A stretch of DNA of 5,568 nucleotides from Methylococcaceae bacterium. Its GTDB lineage: Bacteria > Pseudomonadota > Gammaproteobacteria > Methylococcales > Methylomonadaceae. The position numbers and the translations under genes were made by a program. The notes under the pieces were generated by a model. That model saw nothing but the letters and a program-made list of their open reading frames with translations, was not told the DNA's origin and ran no database searches. Position 1 is the stretch's first letter. Each line of letters begins with the position of its first letter. The stretch is from positions 1-5,568 of the forward strand of contig JABFST010000371.1 in the NCBI GenBank assembly GCA_013140465.1, written 5' to 3'. Positions 1 to 5,541 of the stretch are shown here, piece after piece.

Positions 1-942
1 CCCATAGACAATGAATTTATTATTGACGCTGTCACGGCCCTAAACCTAGAAGCCGTCCCCAAAAAACTGGCGATTATCGGTGCGGGCGTAGTGGGGCTGG
101 AACTGGCCAGCATTTGGCATAGGCTAGGTGCGGAAACCGTCTTACTCGAAGCCCAAGAAAACTTTTTGTCGTTGGTAGACCACCAAATTGCCGCTGAGGC
201 ATACGGTATTTTCCAAAAGCAAGGGCTGGACATTCGTTTGGGCGCACGCGTTATTTCTGCCAAAAAAGCCAACAAAAAAGTCACTGTAGACTACCAAGAC
301 CATAACGGCACGCATAGCTTGCGTGTGGACAAACTGATCGTAGCCTGTGGGCGCAAACCCAACAGCAATGGTTTGGCGGCGCCAGAAGCGGATCTGTTAT
401 TGGATGAAAACGGCTATGTTTATGTGGAGGACAATTGCCGCACTAATTTGCCGGGTGTTTATGCGATAGGCGACCTGACGGTCTTAGGGCCTATGTTGGC
501 GCACAAAGGCATAGAGGAAGGGGTTTTTGTGGCTGAATTGATTGCGGGACTCCATAACCCTATCAACTACGACAATTTGCCGAGTGTGATTTATGCAGAA
601 CCCGAAATTGCCTGGGTAGGGCAAACCGAACAGGCATTGCGTGCTGCGGGTGTTGCCATCAAGATTGGTATTTTTCCGTTGTCAGCGACGGTGCGGGCTT
701 ATGCAATAGGCAAAACCCAAGGCTTAGTTAAAATTATCGCCCATGCCGACAACGATAAAATTTTGGGTGTGCATATTATTGGATCGCAAGCGTCAGAATT
801 GATTGCCGAAGCGGTGTTGGCTATGGAGTTTTCTGCCAGCAGTGAAGATCTTGCCAGCACCATCCATGCCCGTCCAACGCTCTCCGAAGCCGTACATGAT
901 GCGGCACTTGCCCTTAAGGAAAGGGCCTTGCACCTACCCTAA
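1..942 (+). CDS. lpdA: Dihydrolipoyl dehydrogenase (E3), 5'-truncated by window edge
   Basis: FAD/NAD flavoenzyme that reoxidises dihydrolipoamide in 2-oxoacid dehydrogenase complexes in the cytoplasm. The reading frame is open from base 1, so the real start and about 150 N-terminal residues (FAD dinucleotide fold and redox-active Cys pair) lie outside; 313 residues are visible. Seen in order: the NAD-binding glycine motif GAGVVGLE (codons 79-102), the second FAD-contact segment YAIGDLTVLGPMLAHKGIEE (about 460-520), the family segment AEPEIAWVG (about 595-621), and the C-terminal dimerisation domain ending in IHARPTLSEAVHDAALAL. The family's catalytic His-Glu pair normally reads HPTLSE; here Glu is present (886-888) but the His position is Arg (871-873). 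Length and domain order otherwise fit a normal E3, with no frameshift. It converges on the Anbu gene. Family assignment is firm; which complex it serves cannot be told, and the Arg leaves open a specialised or weakened activity. Confidence 0.93.
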   Translation, partial: PIDNEFIIDAVTALNLEAVPKKLAIIGAGVVGLELASIWHRLGAETVLLEAQENFLSLVDHQIAAEAYGIFQKQGLDIRLGARVISAKKANKKVTVDYQDHNGTHSLRVDKLIVACGRKPNSNGLAAPEADLLLDENGYVYVEDNCRTNLPGVYAIGDLTVLGPMLAHKGIEEGVFVAELIAGLHNPINYDNLPSVIYAEPEIAWVGQTEQALRAAGVAIKIGIFPLSATVRAYAIGKTQGLVKIIAHADNDKILGVHIIGSQASELIAEAVLAMEFSASSEDLASTIHARPTLSEAVHDAALALKERALHLP

Positions 943-966
943 GCACGACGAGCATCGATAACGCGT

Positions 967-987
967 AGGGCGGCAGGGAGCCGCCCT
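967..987. terminator. Hairpin between convergent lpdA and Anbu genes
   Basis: Perfect 8-bp G+C-rich stem (AGGGCGGC at 967-974 pairing with GCCGCCCT at 980-987) around a 5-base loop. It fills the 47-base gap between two converging stop codons, the position expected of a bidirectional terminator. Neither side carries a long T run (plus side TGTTAC, minus side ACGCGTT), so termination may be weak or may need Rho. Confidence 0.6.
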
Positions 988-989
988 TG

Positions 990-1745
990 TTACAGATTGA
1001 CCCGCATTGGCCGGACCGAGCTTTTGTCTAAGGTCGGCAATGCCGCTATCGCTTCCCGCAGTTTGGTTTCCCAGTTGCGCCTTAGGCGCAACATATAATC
1101 GTCGTCGTCATCAAAACAGTAATACTCATCTAGGCTGAAACTGTCTTTACGGTAAATCAGCATTTCCACAGGCGAACCGACGCTGGCATTACTGCGTATG
1201 GTGGAATCCATAGACACCAAACAACAGCGCGCAGCCTCGTCTATAGAGGTCCCCAGCTTAAGAAAGCGGTCTAAAATGGGCTTGCCATATTTGCTTTCGC
1301 CAATTTGCAAGAACGGCGTGTTGGCAGAGCTGGTAATGCTATTGCCTTCGGCATAAACCATGTACGCACCGTGTGGGTCTGAGCCTATCTGCCCTGCCAA
1401 AATAAAGCTGGCGGACGGGTTAAATGCCGACGGGCCTTTGTTGCTGACATGTTGCTTTTGTTTTTCAACACTGACATGCCCTAAATATTCCGCCGCCTCG
1501 AACAGGCTTTCCGCATTATTGAAATTGATGGCAGCATTTTTCATTTTGTCGCGGTGCAATTGTTCCAGCACCGCTTGGGTCGTGGCAAGGTTGCCGGCAC
1601 ACAGCAGGACAATTTTGCGGTCACTGAGAGTGTCAAAAGCGTGCATTTTGCCGTGAGTGCTGACATTATCAATACCGGCATTGGTCCTTGAGTCAGAAAC
1701 CAAAATAAGTCCTTCGTTTATCGAAGCTGCAATACAGTAAGTCAT
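990..1745 (-). CDS. Anbu, proteasome beta-subunit-like protein (COG3484)
   Basis: Cytoplasmic N-terminal-nucleophile family protein related to proteasome beta subunits and HslV; a clear peptidase substrate for Anbu has not been established. Family signatures: N-terminal MTYCIA, SDSRTNAGIDN, CAGNLATTQ, IGESKYGKPILDR and SMDST...SNASVGSP. Counting the Thr after the chosen Met as residue 1, Thr1, Asp17 and Lys32 fall where proteasome subunits have their active-site residues, and Gly50 lies in the AGN loop. An in-frame ATG six bases upstream (1749-1751) gives MSMTYC. I prefer 1745 because removal of Met then exposes Thr1, as in other Anbu proteins; with the upstream start the Thr would stay internal. 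Neither start has a clear Shine-Dalgarno sequence. At about 251 residues it is full length. Its start lies 31 bases after the transglutaminase stop, so co-transcription, perhaps with translational coupling, is likely. The C-terminal part has a run of five Asp before a predicted helix. Confidence 0.93.
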   Translation of the reverse strand: MTYCIAASINEGLILVSDSRTNAGIDNVSTHGKMHAFDTLSDRKIVLLCAGNLATTQAVLEQLHRDKMKNAAINFNNAESLFEAAEYLGHVSVEKQKQHVSNKGPSAFNPSASFILAGQIGSDPHGAYMVYAEGNSITSSANTPFLQIGESKYGKPILDRFLKLGTSIDEAARCCLVSMDSTIRSNASVGSPVEMLIYRKDSFSLDEYYCFDDDDDYMLRLRRNWETKLREAIAALPTLDKSSVRPMRVNL

Positions 1746-1776
1746 GGACATTTAGCCGTAGTAAAGTGGATAGCCG

Positions 1777-2565
1777 CTAATTATCCAGTAATTCAACGCG
1801 AACGTCCATGCTGTTCAACACACAACCGACCCCAAACTGGTGAAATATAGCCACATCGGCAGCATCACGCCCAAAAGCAATGATAACTCGCCCACCTTGT
1901 AGGCTGTTCTGGGTAGGGTCAAAAGTATACCAACGCCCCCCGACATACGCTTCAAACCAAGCATGCAAATCCATAGGTTGCAGATTATAAAGATACCCGA
2001 CCACCAAACGCGCAGGTATGCTGATGCTGCGGCATAAGGCTATCGCCATTTGCGCCAAATCCCTACACACGCCGTGGCCTTGCAAATGCACTTCAGAAGC
2101 GGATAAGGGAAATTCACTGCTGCCGGGTAAATACTGGATATTTTCAGTCACCCAAGCGGCTATTTTGCCCACTTGGTCATAACCCGGGCTGGCGTCTAGG
2201 GTAATTTGCCGTGCCAAATCGCCGAAGCGGTCTGATTCGCAATAGCGGCTAGGGAGTAAATAAGGCATCACCTCGTGCGGCAAATGCTGTATTTCGACAA
2301 ACTCGGCGCCAGGCTGCACATCAACTTGCGCATCAACTAGCACTTCAGAAGCGGTGCGGATAAAAACATCGCCACCTGACACCAACAGCCGCTGGCAAGC
2401 GTTGCCCAAACTGTCAGTGCTTTCCATAATAGGCAAACAGGGTTCTAAGGTGAATGATTCGTGGCTGACCCATTGCTGGCAACCCCGAAAAGGCCGCAGC
2501 ATAAAAATAAGCACACTGGTTTCGCTGGTTTGAAAGTGAAGATCACAACTTACTTTTAATTTCAT
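1777..2565 (-). CDS. Bacterial transglutaminase-like cysteine protease, Anbu-associated (COG1305)
   Basis: Papain-fold transglutaminase/protease homologue; proteins of this class are more often hydrolases than cross-linkers, and the substrate is unknown. Residues 1-80 form the beta-rich N-terminal domain typical of these proteins (opening MKLKVSCDLHFQ). The core follows with a full triad: Cys167 in HGVCRDLAQ, His201 in DLHAWFEAYVGG, and Asp216 in YTFDPTQN. The C-terminal GRDAADVAIFHQFG segment is also typical of the Anbu-linked members. No signal peptide is visible, so a cytoplasmic location beside Anbu is expected. The start at 2565 is supported by AGGA about seven bases upstream. The gene lies directly upstream of Anbu, matching the known conserved pairing. 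The usual alpha-E and ATP-grasp partners are not next to it; the gene upstream is an unrelated repeat protein, separated by 133 bases with a hairpin. Confidence 0.92.
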   Translation of the reverse strand: MKLKVSCDLHFQTSETSVLIFMLRPFRGCQQWVSHESFTLEPCLPIMESTDSLGNACQRLLVSGGDVFIRTASEVLVDAQVDVQPGAEFVEIQHLPHEVMPYLLPSRYCESDRFGDLARQITLDASPGYDQVGKIAAWVTENIQYLPGSSEFPLSASEVHLQGHGVCRDLAQMAIALCRSISIPARLVVGYLYNLQPMDLHAWFEAYVGGRWYTFDPTQNSLQGGRVIIAFGRDAADVAIFHQFGVGCVLNSMDVRVELLDN

Positions 2566-2598
2566 CTGTATTCCTGGTTAGCCTGAAAATCGGTCTAT

Positions 2599-2619
2599 GC
2601 AGCGTTGGATTAACGCTGC
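2599..2619 (-). terminator. Hairpin in the gap upstream of the transglutaminase gene
   Basis: Perfect 8-bp stem GCAGCGTT / AACGCTGC with a 5-base loop, about 80 bases after the stop of the repeat-protein gene and 34 bases before the transglutaminase start, all on minus. It may end the upstream transcript or act in the leader of the transglutaminase-Anbu transcript. There is no T run directly after it, so classic intrinsic termination is uncertain. I could not identify a convincing promoter in the rest of this gap. Confidence 0.4.
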
Positions 2620-2698
2620 TACTGATTACCCATAGCTTACCACTTTTAAACATCAGCCCTTAAACCATTACCCGAGAACCGCACTTGGGAAAAATAGT

Positions 2699-3094
2699 TT
2701 AATAAAAGCCTTTTTGGCGCATTTCAGCTTCAAAAAGCAGGCTATATTTGCTGTCGGGGTGTTGCCGTACCGCCTCTTCAAGACGTTCAATATCAGCCGT
2801 TTCCACGTCAGCAGCAAATAAAATCATCAGCCCGCCATCCGCAGAAGCAATAACCACTTCTTGCAATTGCTGGATGTCGCCGCCGCGCTCTGCCTTAATT
2901 AACGCAAACTCATAAGCGATGCGCGGATCTTGTGCGGTCACGATCAGCACTTCGAGCTTGTCCAAATCGGCTTGCGGCAACTCATGGGCAAAGCGGTAAG
3001 CCAATTCAGCATCACCTAAAGCGATAACCTGTTCTTGTAAGGCATCGTTAAAGCCTTGGTTGGCAATTTGCCGTAATAACTCTACCGCGTTCAT
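2699..3094 (-). CDS. Small four-repeat helical protein of unknown function
   Basis: A 131-residue acidic, soluble-looking protein with no signal peptide or membrane segment. I do not recognise a named function. It consists of about four degenerate repeats of 26-30 residues, starting near residues 17, 43, 73 and 101, each following a pattern like D[IL]xxL[EQ]xx[VI]xxxxDxxxAYxFA. Repeats 2 to 4 open with DLDKLE, DIQQLQ and DIERLE; LAYRFA, IAYEFA and LMILFA fall at matching places in repeats 1 to 3. Such short paired-helix repeats usually build a protein-binding surface; that role is inference. The ATG overlaps the stop of the upstream YecA-like gene by four bases (ATGA), so the two are very probably co-transcribed and translationally coupled, which suggests a shared job. 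It ends in QKGFY, 133 bases before the transglutaminase gene. That this is a real gene is supported by the overlap and clean repeats. Confidence 0.78.
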   Translation of the reverse strand: MNAVELLRQIANQGFNDALQEQVIALGDAELAYRFAHELPQADLDKLEVLIVTAQDPRIAYEFALIKAERGGDIQQLQEVVIASADGGLMILFAADVETADIERLEEAVRQHPDSKYSLLFEAEMRQKGFY

Positions 3095-3750
3095 GGTTTG
3101 GCTCCTACAGGCGCCTCAGCTTGTTGCCGTGCTAATAGGCGTTGCGACATTTGCGCGGCAAATAAGCGGATGCACTCATAGGCTTCGGGTAAGGTTTGCA
3201 GCAAAGAGGCCATAATCAGCTCATCTGTTGGGTCTTTACCCGCCAGTTGCAACTGTTCTTTGAGTTGGTCTAGGTTTTTTAACACCGCCACGTTACCTTC
3301 AACCAACGCAAAAATAATATCGACGCTATTGCTGACCACATCGGATGCCTGTTGCCTTTCGTCGGCAATGATGCCGCTTTTCCAAAAGGGCAGGCGCAGG
3401 TACAAGCCTTGCAAAAATCCGGCACACCAGTGCCAAACCCTGTCTAGCGTGGCATCGTCCAAGGCGCTAAAGTCAAACGGGAATTTCAGGTCATTGTTCA
3501 GCAACGCCTTATTGCCGGCTTTAATCACAGCAGCTACGGCTTTTTTAAGGTCTTTGCTTTGTTTGCCGTTTAAGTTTGGGCGTTCGCCGTAAAATAATTC
3601 CGCCATCCAGTCGGCTGGATCAATAATCGCAGGGGTGATCGTCAGGGCATAAAAAAATCCACTTAAACCATCGGCGTTAAGGTGTTGATCTGCCGGCACG
3701 CAAAGGTCCAATTGGAGTGAGAGTTTTTGGAGTAATTTGTTGTCTATCAT
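3091..3750 (-). CDS. YecA/YgfB (UPF0149) family protein
   Basis: Cytoplasmic protein of the YecA/YgfB family, whose biochemical role is poorly known. Counting from the chosen Met, residues 25-56 carry the family opening (LNADGLSGFFYALTITPAII, then DWMAELFYGE), and residues 105-118 the second block (WHWCAGFLQGLYLR), followed by helices to residue 219. Some family members end in a Cys-rich SEC-C metal-binding motif; this one does not, ending instead in an Ala/Gln-rich tail. The frame stays open 46 codons further upstream to an ATG at 3886-3888, but that extension has no family resemblance, and family proteins begin close to this helix, so I chose MIDNKLL at 3750. No strong Shine-Dalgarno sequence precedes it, so the exact start is the weak point. 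Its stop overlaps the next gene's start by four bases. Family call is fairly confident; no function beyond that is claimed. Confidence 0.85.
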   Translation of the reverse strand: MIDNKLLQKLSLQLDLCVPADQHLNADGLSGFFYALTITPAIIDPADWMAELFYGERPNLNGKQSKDLKKAVAAVIKAGNKALLNNDLKFPFDFSALDDATLDRVWHWCAGFLQGLYLRLPFWKSGIIADERQQASDVVSNSVDIIFALVEGNVAVLKNLDQLKEQLQLAGKDPTDELIMASLLQTLPEAYECIRLFAAQMSQRLLARQQAEAPVGAKP

Positions 3751-3880
3751 AGTCGGTACTAGGTGTTGGGTAAAAAAGCGCGGCCCATTTAAGCCTTTGA
3801 ATGAAAGAGCTAGAGGGTACAAGGGGCTTTTTACATGTCCCATCGACTTTCGCGTTAGAAGATAACACTGGAATCCTAGG

Positions 3881-3896
3881 CAAAGCAAGTGCTTTG
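3881..3896. other. Short inverted repeat in the ppgK / YecA-like gap
   Basis: CAAAGCA / TGCTTTG, a 7-bp inverted repeat separated by 2 bases, about 110 bases past the ppgK stop and 130 bases before the chosen YecA-like start. It could be a weak hairpin (six pairs, four-base loop) or a protein-binding palindrome. No T run follows on the minus strand, so it is not a convincing terminator. Just past it on minus, TTGCTT and TATCTT spaced 18 bases resemble a poor promoter for the YecA-like gene (3/6 and 4/6 consensus matches), too weak to list separately. Confidence 0.3.
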
Positions 3897-3965
3897 TTTG
3901 CTAAGGTATGCCCACCCAAGGCTTGATAGCACTGGGATGGGCTGATTTTCGGGGGAGAAAAGGAG

Positions 3966-4011
3966 GGTTAACGCTTAAGCACTGTCGGCCAATTTTGGCT
4001 AACGCCTAAGC
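3966..4011. repeat. Imperfect direct repeat at the 3' end of ppgK
   Basis: Two 15-base copies, GGTTAACGCTTAAGC (3966-3980) and GGCTAACGCCTAAGC (3997-4011), match at 13 of 15 positions with starts 31 bases apart. The second copy contains the ppgK stop codon. Between them lies a near-palindrome, GCCAATTTTGGC (3988-3999). This may be a remnant of a small local duplication or part of the ppgK 3' end structure; no mobile element borders it. Confidence 0.45.
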
Positions 4012-4755
4012 TTCTGTATTTTTTGAGCGTGCATACAAAGCCGCTCCGACAATACCTGCTTGGTTTAAAAACACGGCGGGCTTGACGACCGCAGCTACGG
4101 TCAGCTGCTCTTGATACTTTGAGAATTTCTTACTTGCCCCGCCACCCAAGATAATCAGATCGGGCCAGAATAAGGCTTCCATTTGCGCCAGATAAGTGTT
4201 GAAACGCTTACCCCATTGCCGCCAGCTTAGGTGTTTTAATTTCCTGACCGAATCGGCGGCATAGCGTTCGGCTGTTTTGCCATTTTTTAGATAGAGGTGG
4301 CCTAATTCGGTGTTGGGCAAGAGCTTGCCTTCCGAAAACAATACCGTACCCAAACCCGTGCCTATAGTCACTAGCAACACGACTCCCTGATGCCCCCTAC
4401 CCTCGCCAAAAGTCATTTCGGCTATGCCAGCCGCATCAGCATCATTAACACAATAACAGCGGCATTGGGTTGCATCAGAAAACAAGGTATCCAGCTGTGT
4501 GCCTATAAAAGACGGCGCAATATTAGCGGCGGTACGCACTATGCCGTGTTGGATAGCGGCGGGAAAACCACAGCCCACTAAGCCATTCCAGTTAAAATAG
4601 GTGGTCAGTTGCAACAATGCTTCTGCCACGGCGGTTGGCGTTGCTGGCTGGGGCGTGACAATACGGTAGCGTTCCGTCACCAATTCGCCCGTCACAGTAT
4701 CGACAATGGCCCCTTTAATGCCCGAGCCGCCTATATCTACACCGAGAATTAACAT
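4006..4755 (-). CDS. ppgK: Polyphosphate glucokinase (ROK family)
   Basis: Cytoplasmic kinase that phosphorylates glucose to glucose 6-phosphate using inorganic polyphosphate and usually also ATP (EC 2.7.1.63). The 249 residues match the short PpgK branch of the ROK family. Seen: phosphate-binding DIGGSGIKG (7-15), [13 protein letters not shown] (74-86), catalytic-Asp block VNDADAAG (103-110, Asp105), nucleotide/phosphate loop TIGTGLG (130-136), sugar-contacting ELGHL (150-154), [14 protein letters not shown] (176-189), and [12 protein letters not shown] (199-210). The Cys-rich zinc motif of ordinary ROK glucokinases and repressors is absent, as expected for PpgK; the CRCYC at 98-102 lies elsewhere and is not that motif. 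The start is supported by AGGA about eight bases upstream. It appears monocistronic: a strong hairpin separates it from DUF1097 and about 255 bases separate it from the YecA-like gene. PpgK is best known from Actinobacteria, so its origin here deserves a tree. Confidence 0.94.
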   Translation of the reverse strand: MLILGVDIGGSGIKGAIVDTVTGELVTERYRIVTPQPATPTAVAEALLQLTTYFNWNGLVGCGFPAAIQHGIVRTAANIAPSFIGTQLDTLFSDATQCRCYCVNDADAAGIAEMTFGEGRGHQGVVLLVTIGTGLGTVLFSEGKLLPNTELGHLYLKNGKTAERYAADSVRKLKHLSWRQWGKRFNTYLAQMEALFWPDLIILGGGASKKFSKYQEQLTVAAVVKPAVFLNQAGIVGAALYARSKNTEA

Positions 4756-4839
4756 CGTAGTTCCTGAGGTTTGTGGTTAAGTGGATTGATTGCTTGTACA
4801 GCAGCTTCACGTCAGCGAGTCTGGACCGCAAACATAGTA

Positions 4840-4875
4840 AAGCCGCCTAAAGTACCTGGACACTTTAGGCGGCTT
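4840..4875 (-). terminator. Perfect 14-bp inverted repeat, likely intrinsic terminator of the DUF1097 gene
   Basis: AAGCCGCCTAAAGT (4840-4853) and ACTTTAGGCGGCTT (4862-4875) are exact reverse complements around an 8-base loop. On the minus strand the stem ends in GGCGGCTTTACT, giving a short T-rich tail. It lies about 80 bases after the DUF1097 stop and 85 bases before the ppgK start, so it should stop read-through into ppgK. The rest of the 201-base gap holds a TATAAT on each strand near 4897-4904 with no matching -35 box, and nothing else I can support. Confidence 0.7.
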
Positions 4876-4941
4876 CTGGTCGTAGGTGTTGTGGGTATTA
4901 TAATTGATGCTTTGTGGTCAGTGGTATCCAGCGCAGTCACC

Positions 4942-4959
4942 TAATCTGAAAGCAGATTA
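4942..4959. other. Inverted repeat spanning the DUF1097 stop codon
   Basis: TAATCTG / CAGATTA, a perfect 7-bp inverted repeat with a 4-base loop; its right arm includes the stop codon of the DUF1097 gene on minus. It may form a small hairpin protecting the 3' end of the message. It is A+T-rich with no T run after it, so I do not call it a terminator. Confidence 0.35.
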
Positions 4960-5475
4960 TTTGGTTAATTTTCCGCTTAATTGGGCTGAATATTGGCCAA
5001 AATAAGTGCCTATTACGATGGAGGCCGTGATGACTACCAATGGGTTGCTGAAAGAAATGGTCAACAGCACTTCTTGGGTTAATTTGTCGGGAGTTTGCAA
5101 CAGATACGCAAACACAGATGAATAGCCCAATACGCTGGCGGGAATAGTTGCCAGTTGCGGGATATTGGCAGCCAAACACAAGACCACAACGGAAATCGCA
5201 ACAGTAATGGCAGCCATTAAAGGAAAGCCTAATGCCGCGTCAGCAGGGATGTGGGTCAACAAAATAGCTGTGAACCAGGCCATAAACACACCGAAAATGC
5301 CGCACACGATAGTGTTTTTTAGGGCTTCTTTGCTGGCGCCCAAAAAGAAGTAAGCTGCCCATGCAATAGTCGCTGCCCAGATAAAAAAGAAGCCGCTTAA
5401 AGGCCCTACTGCCAAAAATGTTGCCACGCCCGACAAAACGCCAATACTGACAGAAAGCGCTGTTAGTTTATCCAT
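4957..5475 (-). CDS. DUF1097 family inner-membrane protein (YcdZ-like)
   Basis: A 172-residue, strongly hydrophobic protein resembling the DUF1097 family, which includes E. coli YcdZ; function and any transported substrate are unknown. About six membrane segments can be placed near residues 5-24, 28-46, 56-76, 84-104, 109-126 and 143-161, with short loops. Family-like features are the Gly-rich first segment (IGVLSGVATFLAVGPLSG), the aromatic second segment ending AAYFFLGASKEALKN, and the Gly-rich final helix (IVIGTYFG). The start at 5475 is well supported by GGAG seven bases upstream. It is divergent from the partial gene at 5542, with 66 bases between starts containing a 7-bp inverted repeat, and is followed by a strong hairpin, so it is probably transcribed alone. 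The stated topology is by eye. Family call is fairly confident from the hydrophobic layout and the GASKEALKN-type loop. Confidence 0.78.
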   Translation of the reverse strand: MDKLTALSVSIGVLSGVATFLAVGPLSGFFFIWAATIAWAAYFFLGASKEALKNTIVCGIFGVFMAWFTAILLTHIPADAALGFPLMAAITVAISVVVLCLAANIPQLATIPASVLGYSSVFAYLLQTPDKLTQEVLLTISFSNPLVVITASIVIGTYFGQYSAQLSGKLTK

Positions 5476-5480
5476 TGTAA

Positions 5481-5486
5481 ATCTCC
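5481..5486 (-). promoter_or_regulatory. Ribosome binding site of the DUF1097 gene
   Basis: GGAGAT on minus. The GGAG core ends seven bases before the ATG at 5475; it is one of the clearer Shine-Dalgarno sites in the window and fixes this start. Confidence 0.7.
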
Positions 5487-5494
5487 AAAAAAAT

Positions 5495-5536
5495 CACCTC
5501 AGTTAAAATAATTGCGCCCGCTTTCACATTGAGGTG
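5495..5536. promoter_or_regulatory. Inverted repeat between divergent starts, candidate operator
   Basis: CACCTCA (5495-5501) and TGAGGTG (5530-5536) are exact reverse complements 28 bases apart, inside the 66-base region between the divergent DUF1097 gene and the partial gene at 5542. An A+T-rich stretch (5502-5511) lies between them and could supply a -10 element on minus. The right arm coincides with the ribosome binding site of the plus-strand gene, so the match may partly be chance. A shared operator is possible but unproven. Confidence 0.3.
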
Positions 5537-5541
5537 GTTCT

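Noticed and set aside
1098..1112. Trinucleotide run of GTC/GAC in the Anbu gene, considered as a microsatellite.
   Set aside because: It is a short run encoding five Asp in an acidic C-terminal segment, not long enough to be an expandable repeat.
1360..1656. Plus-strand open frame of 98 codons inside the Anbu gene.
   Set aside because: It lies fully antisense to a well-supported gene, with a Cys- and Ser-rich product that has no recognisable motif and no ribosome binding site.
2678..2696. Weak hairpin CCCGAG/CTTGGG after the repeat-protein gene, considered as its terminator.
   Set aside because: On the transcribed minus strand the stem has a mismatch and no T run follows; the pairing is better on the plus strand, where no gene needs it.
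3260..3592. Plus-strand open frame of 110 codons inside the YecA-like gene.
   Set aside because: Antisense shadow of a supported gene, without family features.
3751..3888. A 46-codon N-terminal extension of the YecA-like protein starting at an ATG ending at 3888.
   Set aside because: The extra residues have no family resemblance or targeting signal I can recognise, and family members begin near MIDNKLL. I keep 3750 as the start, though neither site has a strong ribosome binding site.
3677..3919. Open frame of 80 codons on minus overlapping the YecA-like gene start.
   Set aside because: It overlaps the real gene in another frame, has no recognisable domain and an atypical composition.
4897..4904. 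TATAAT boxes on both strands within TATTATAATT.
   Set aside because: They match a -10 consensus, but no -35 hexamer lies at a proper distance on either strand, and A+T-rich sequence gives such matches by chance.
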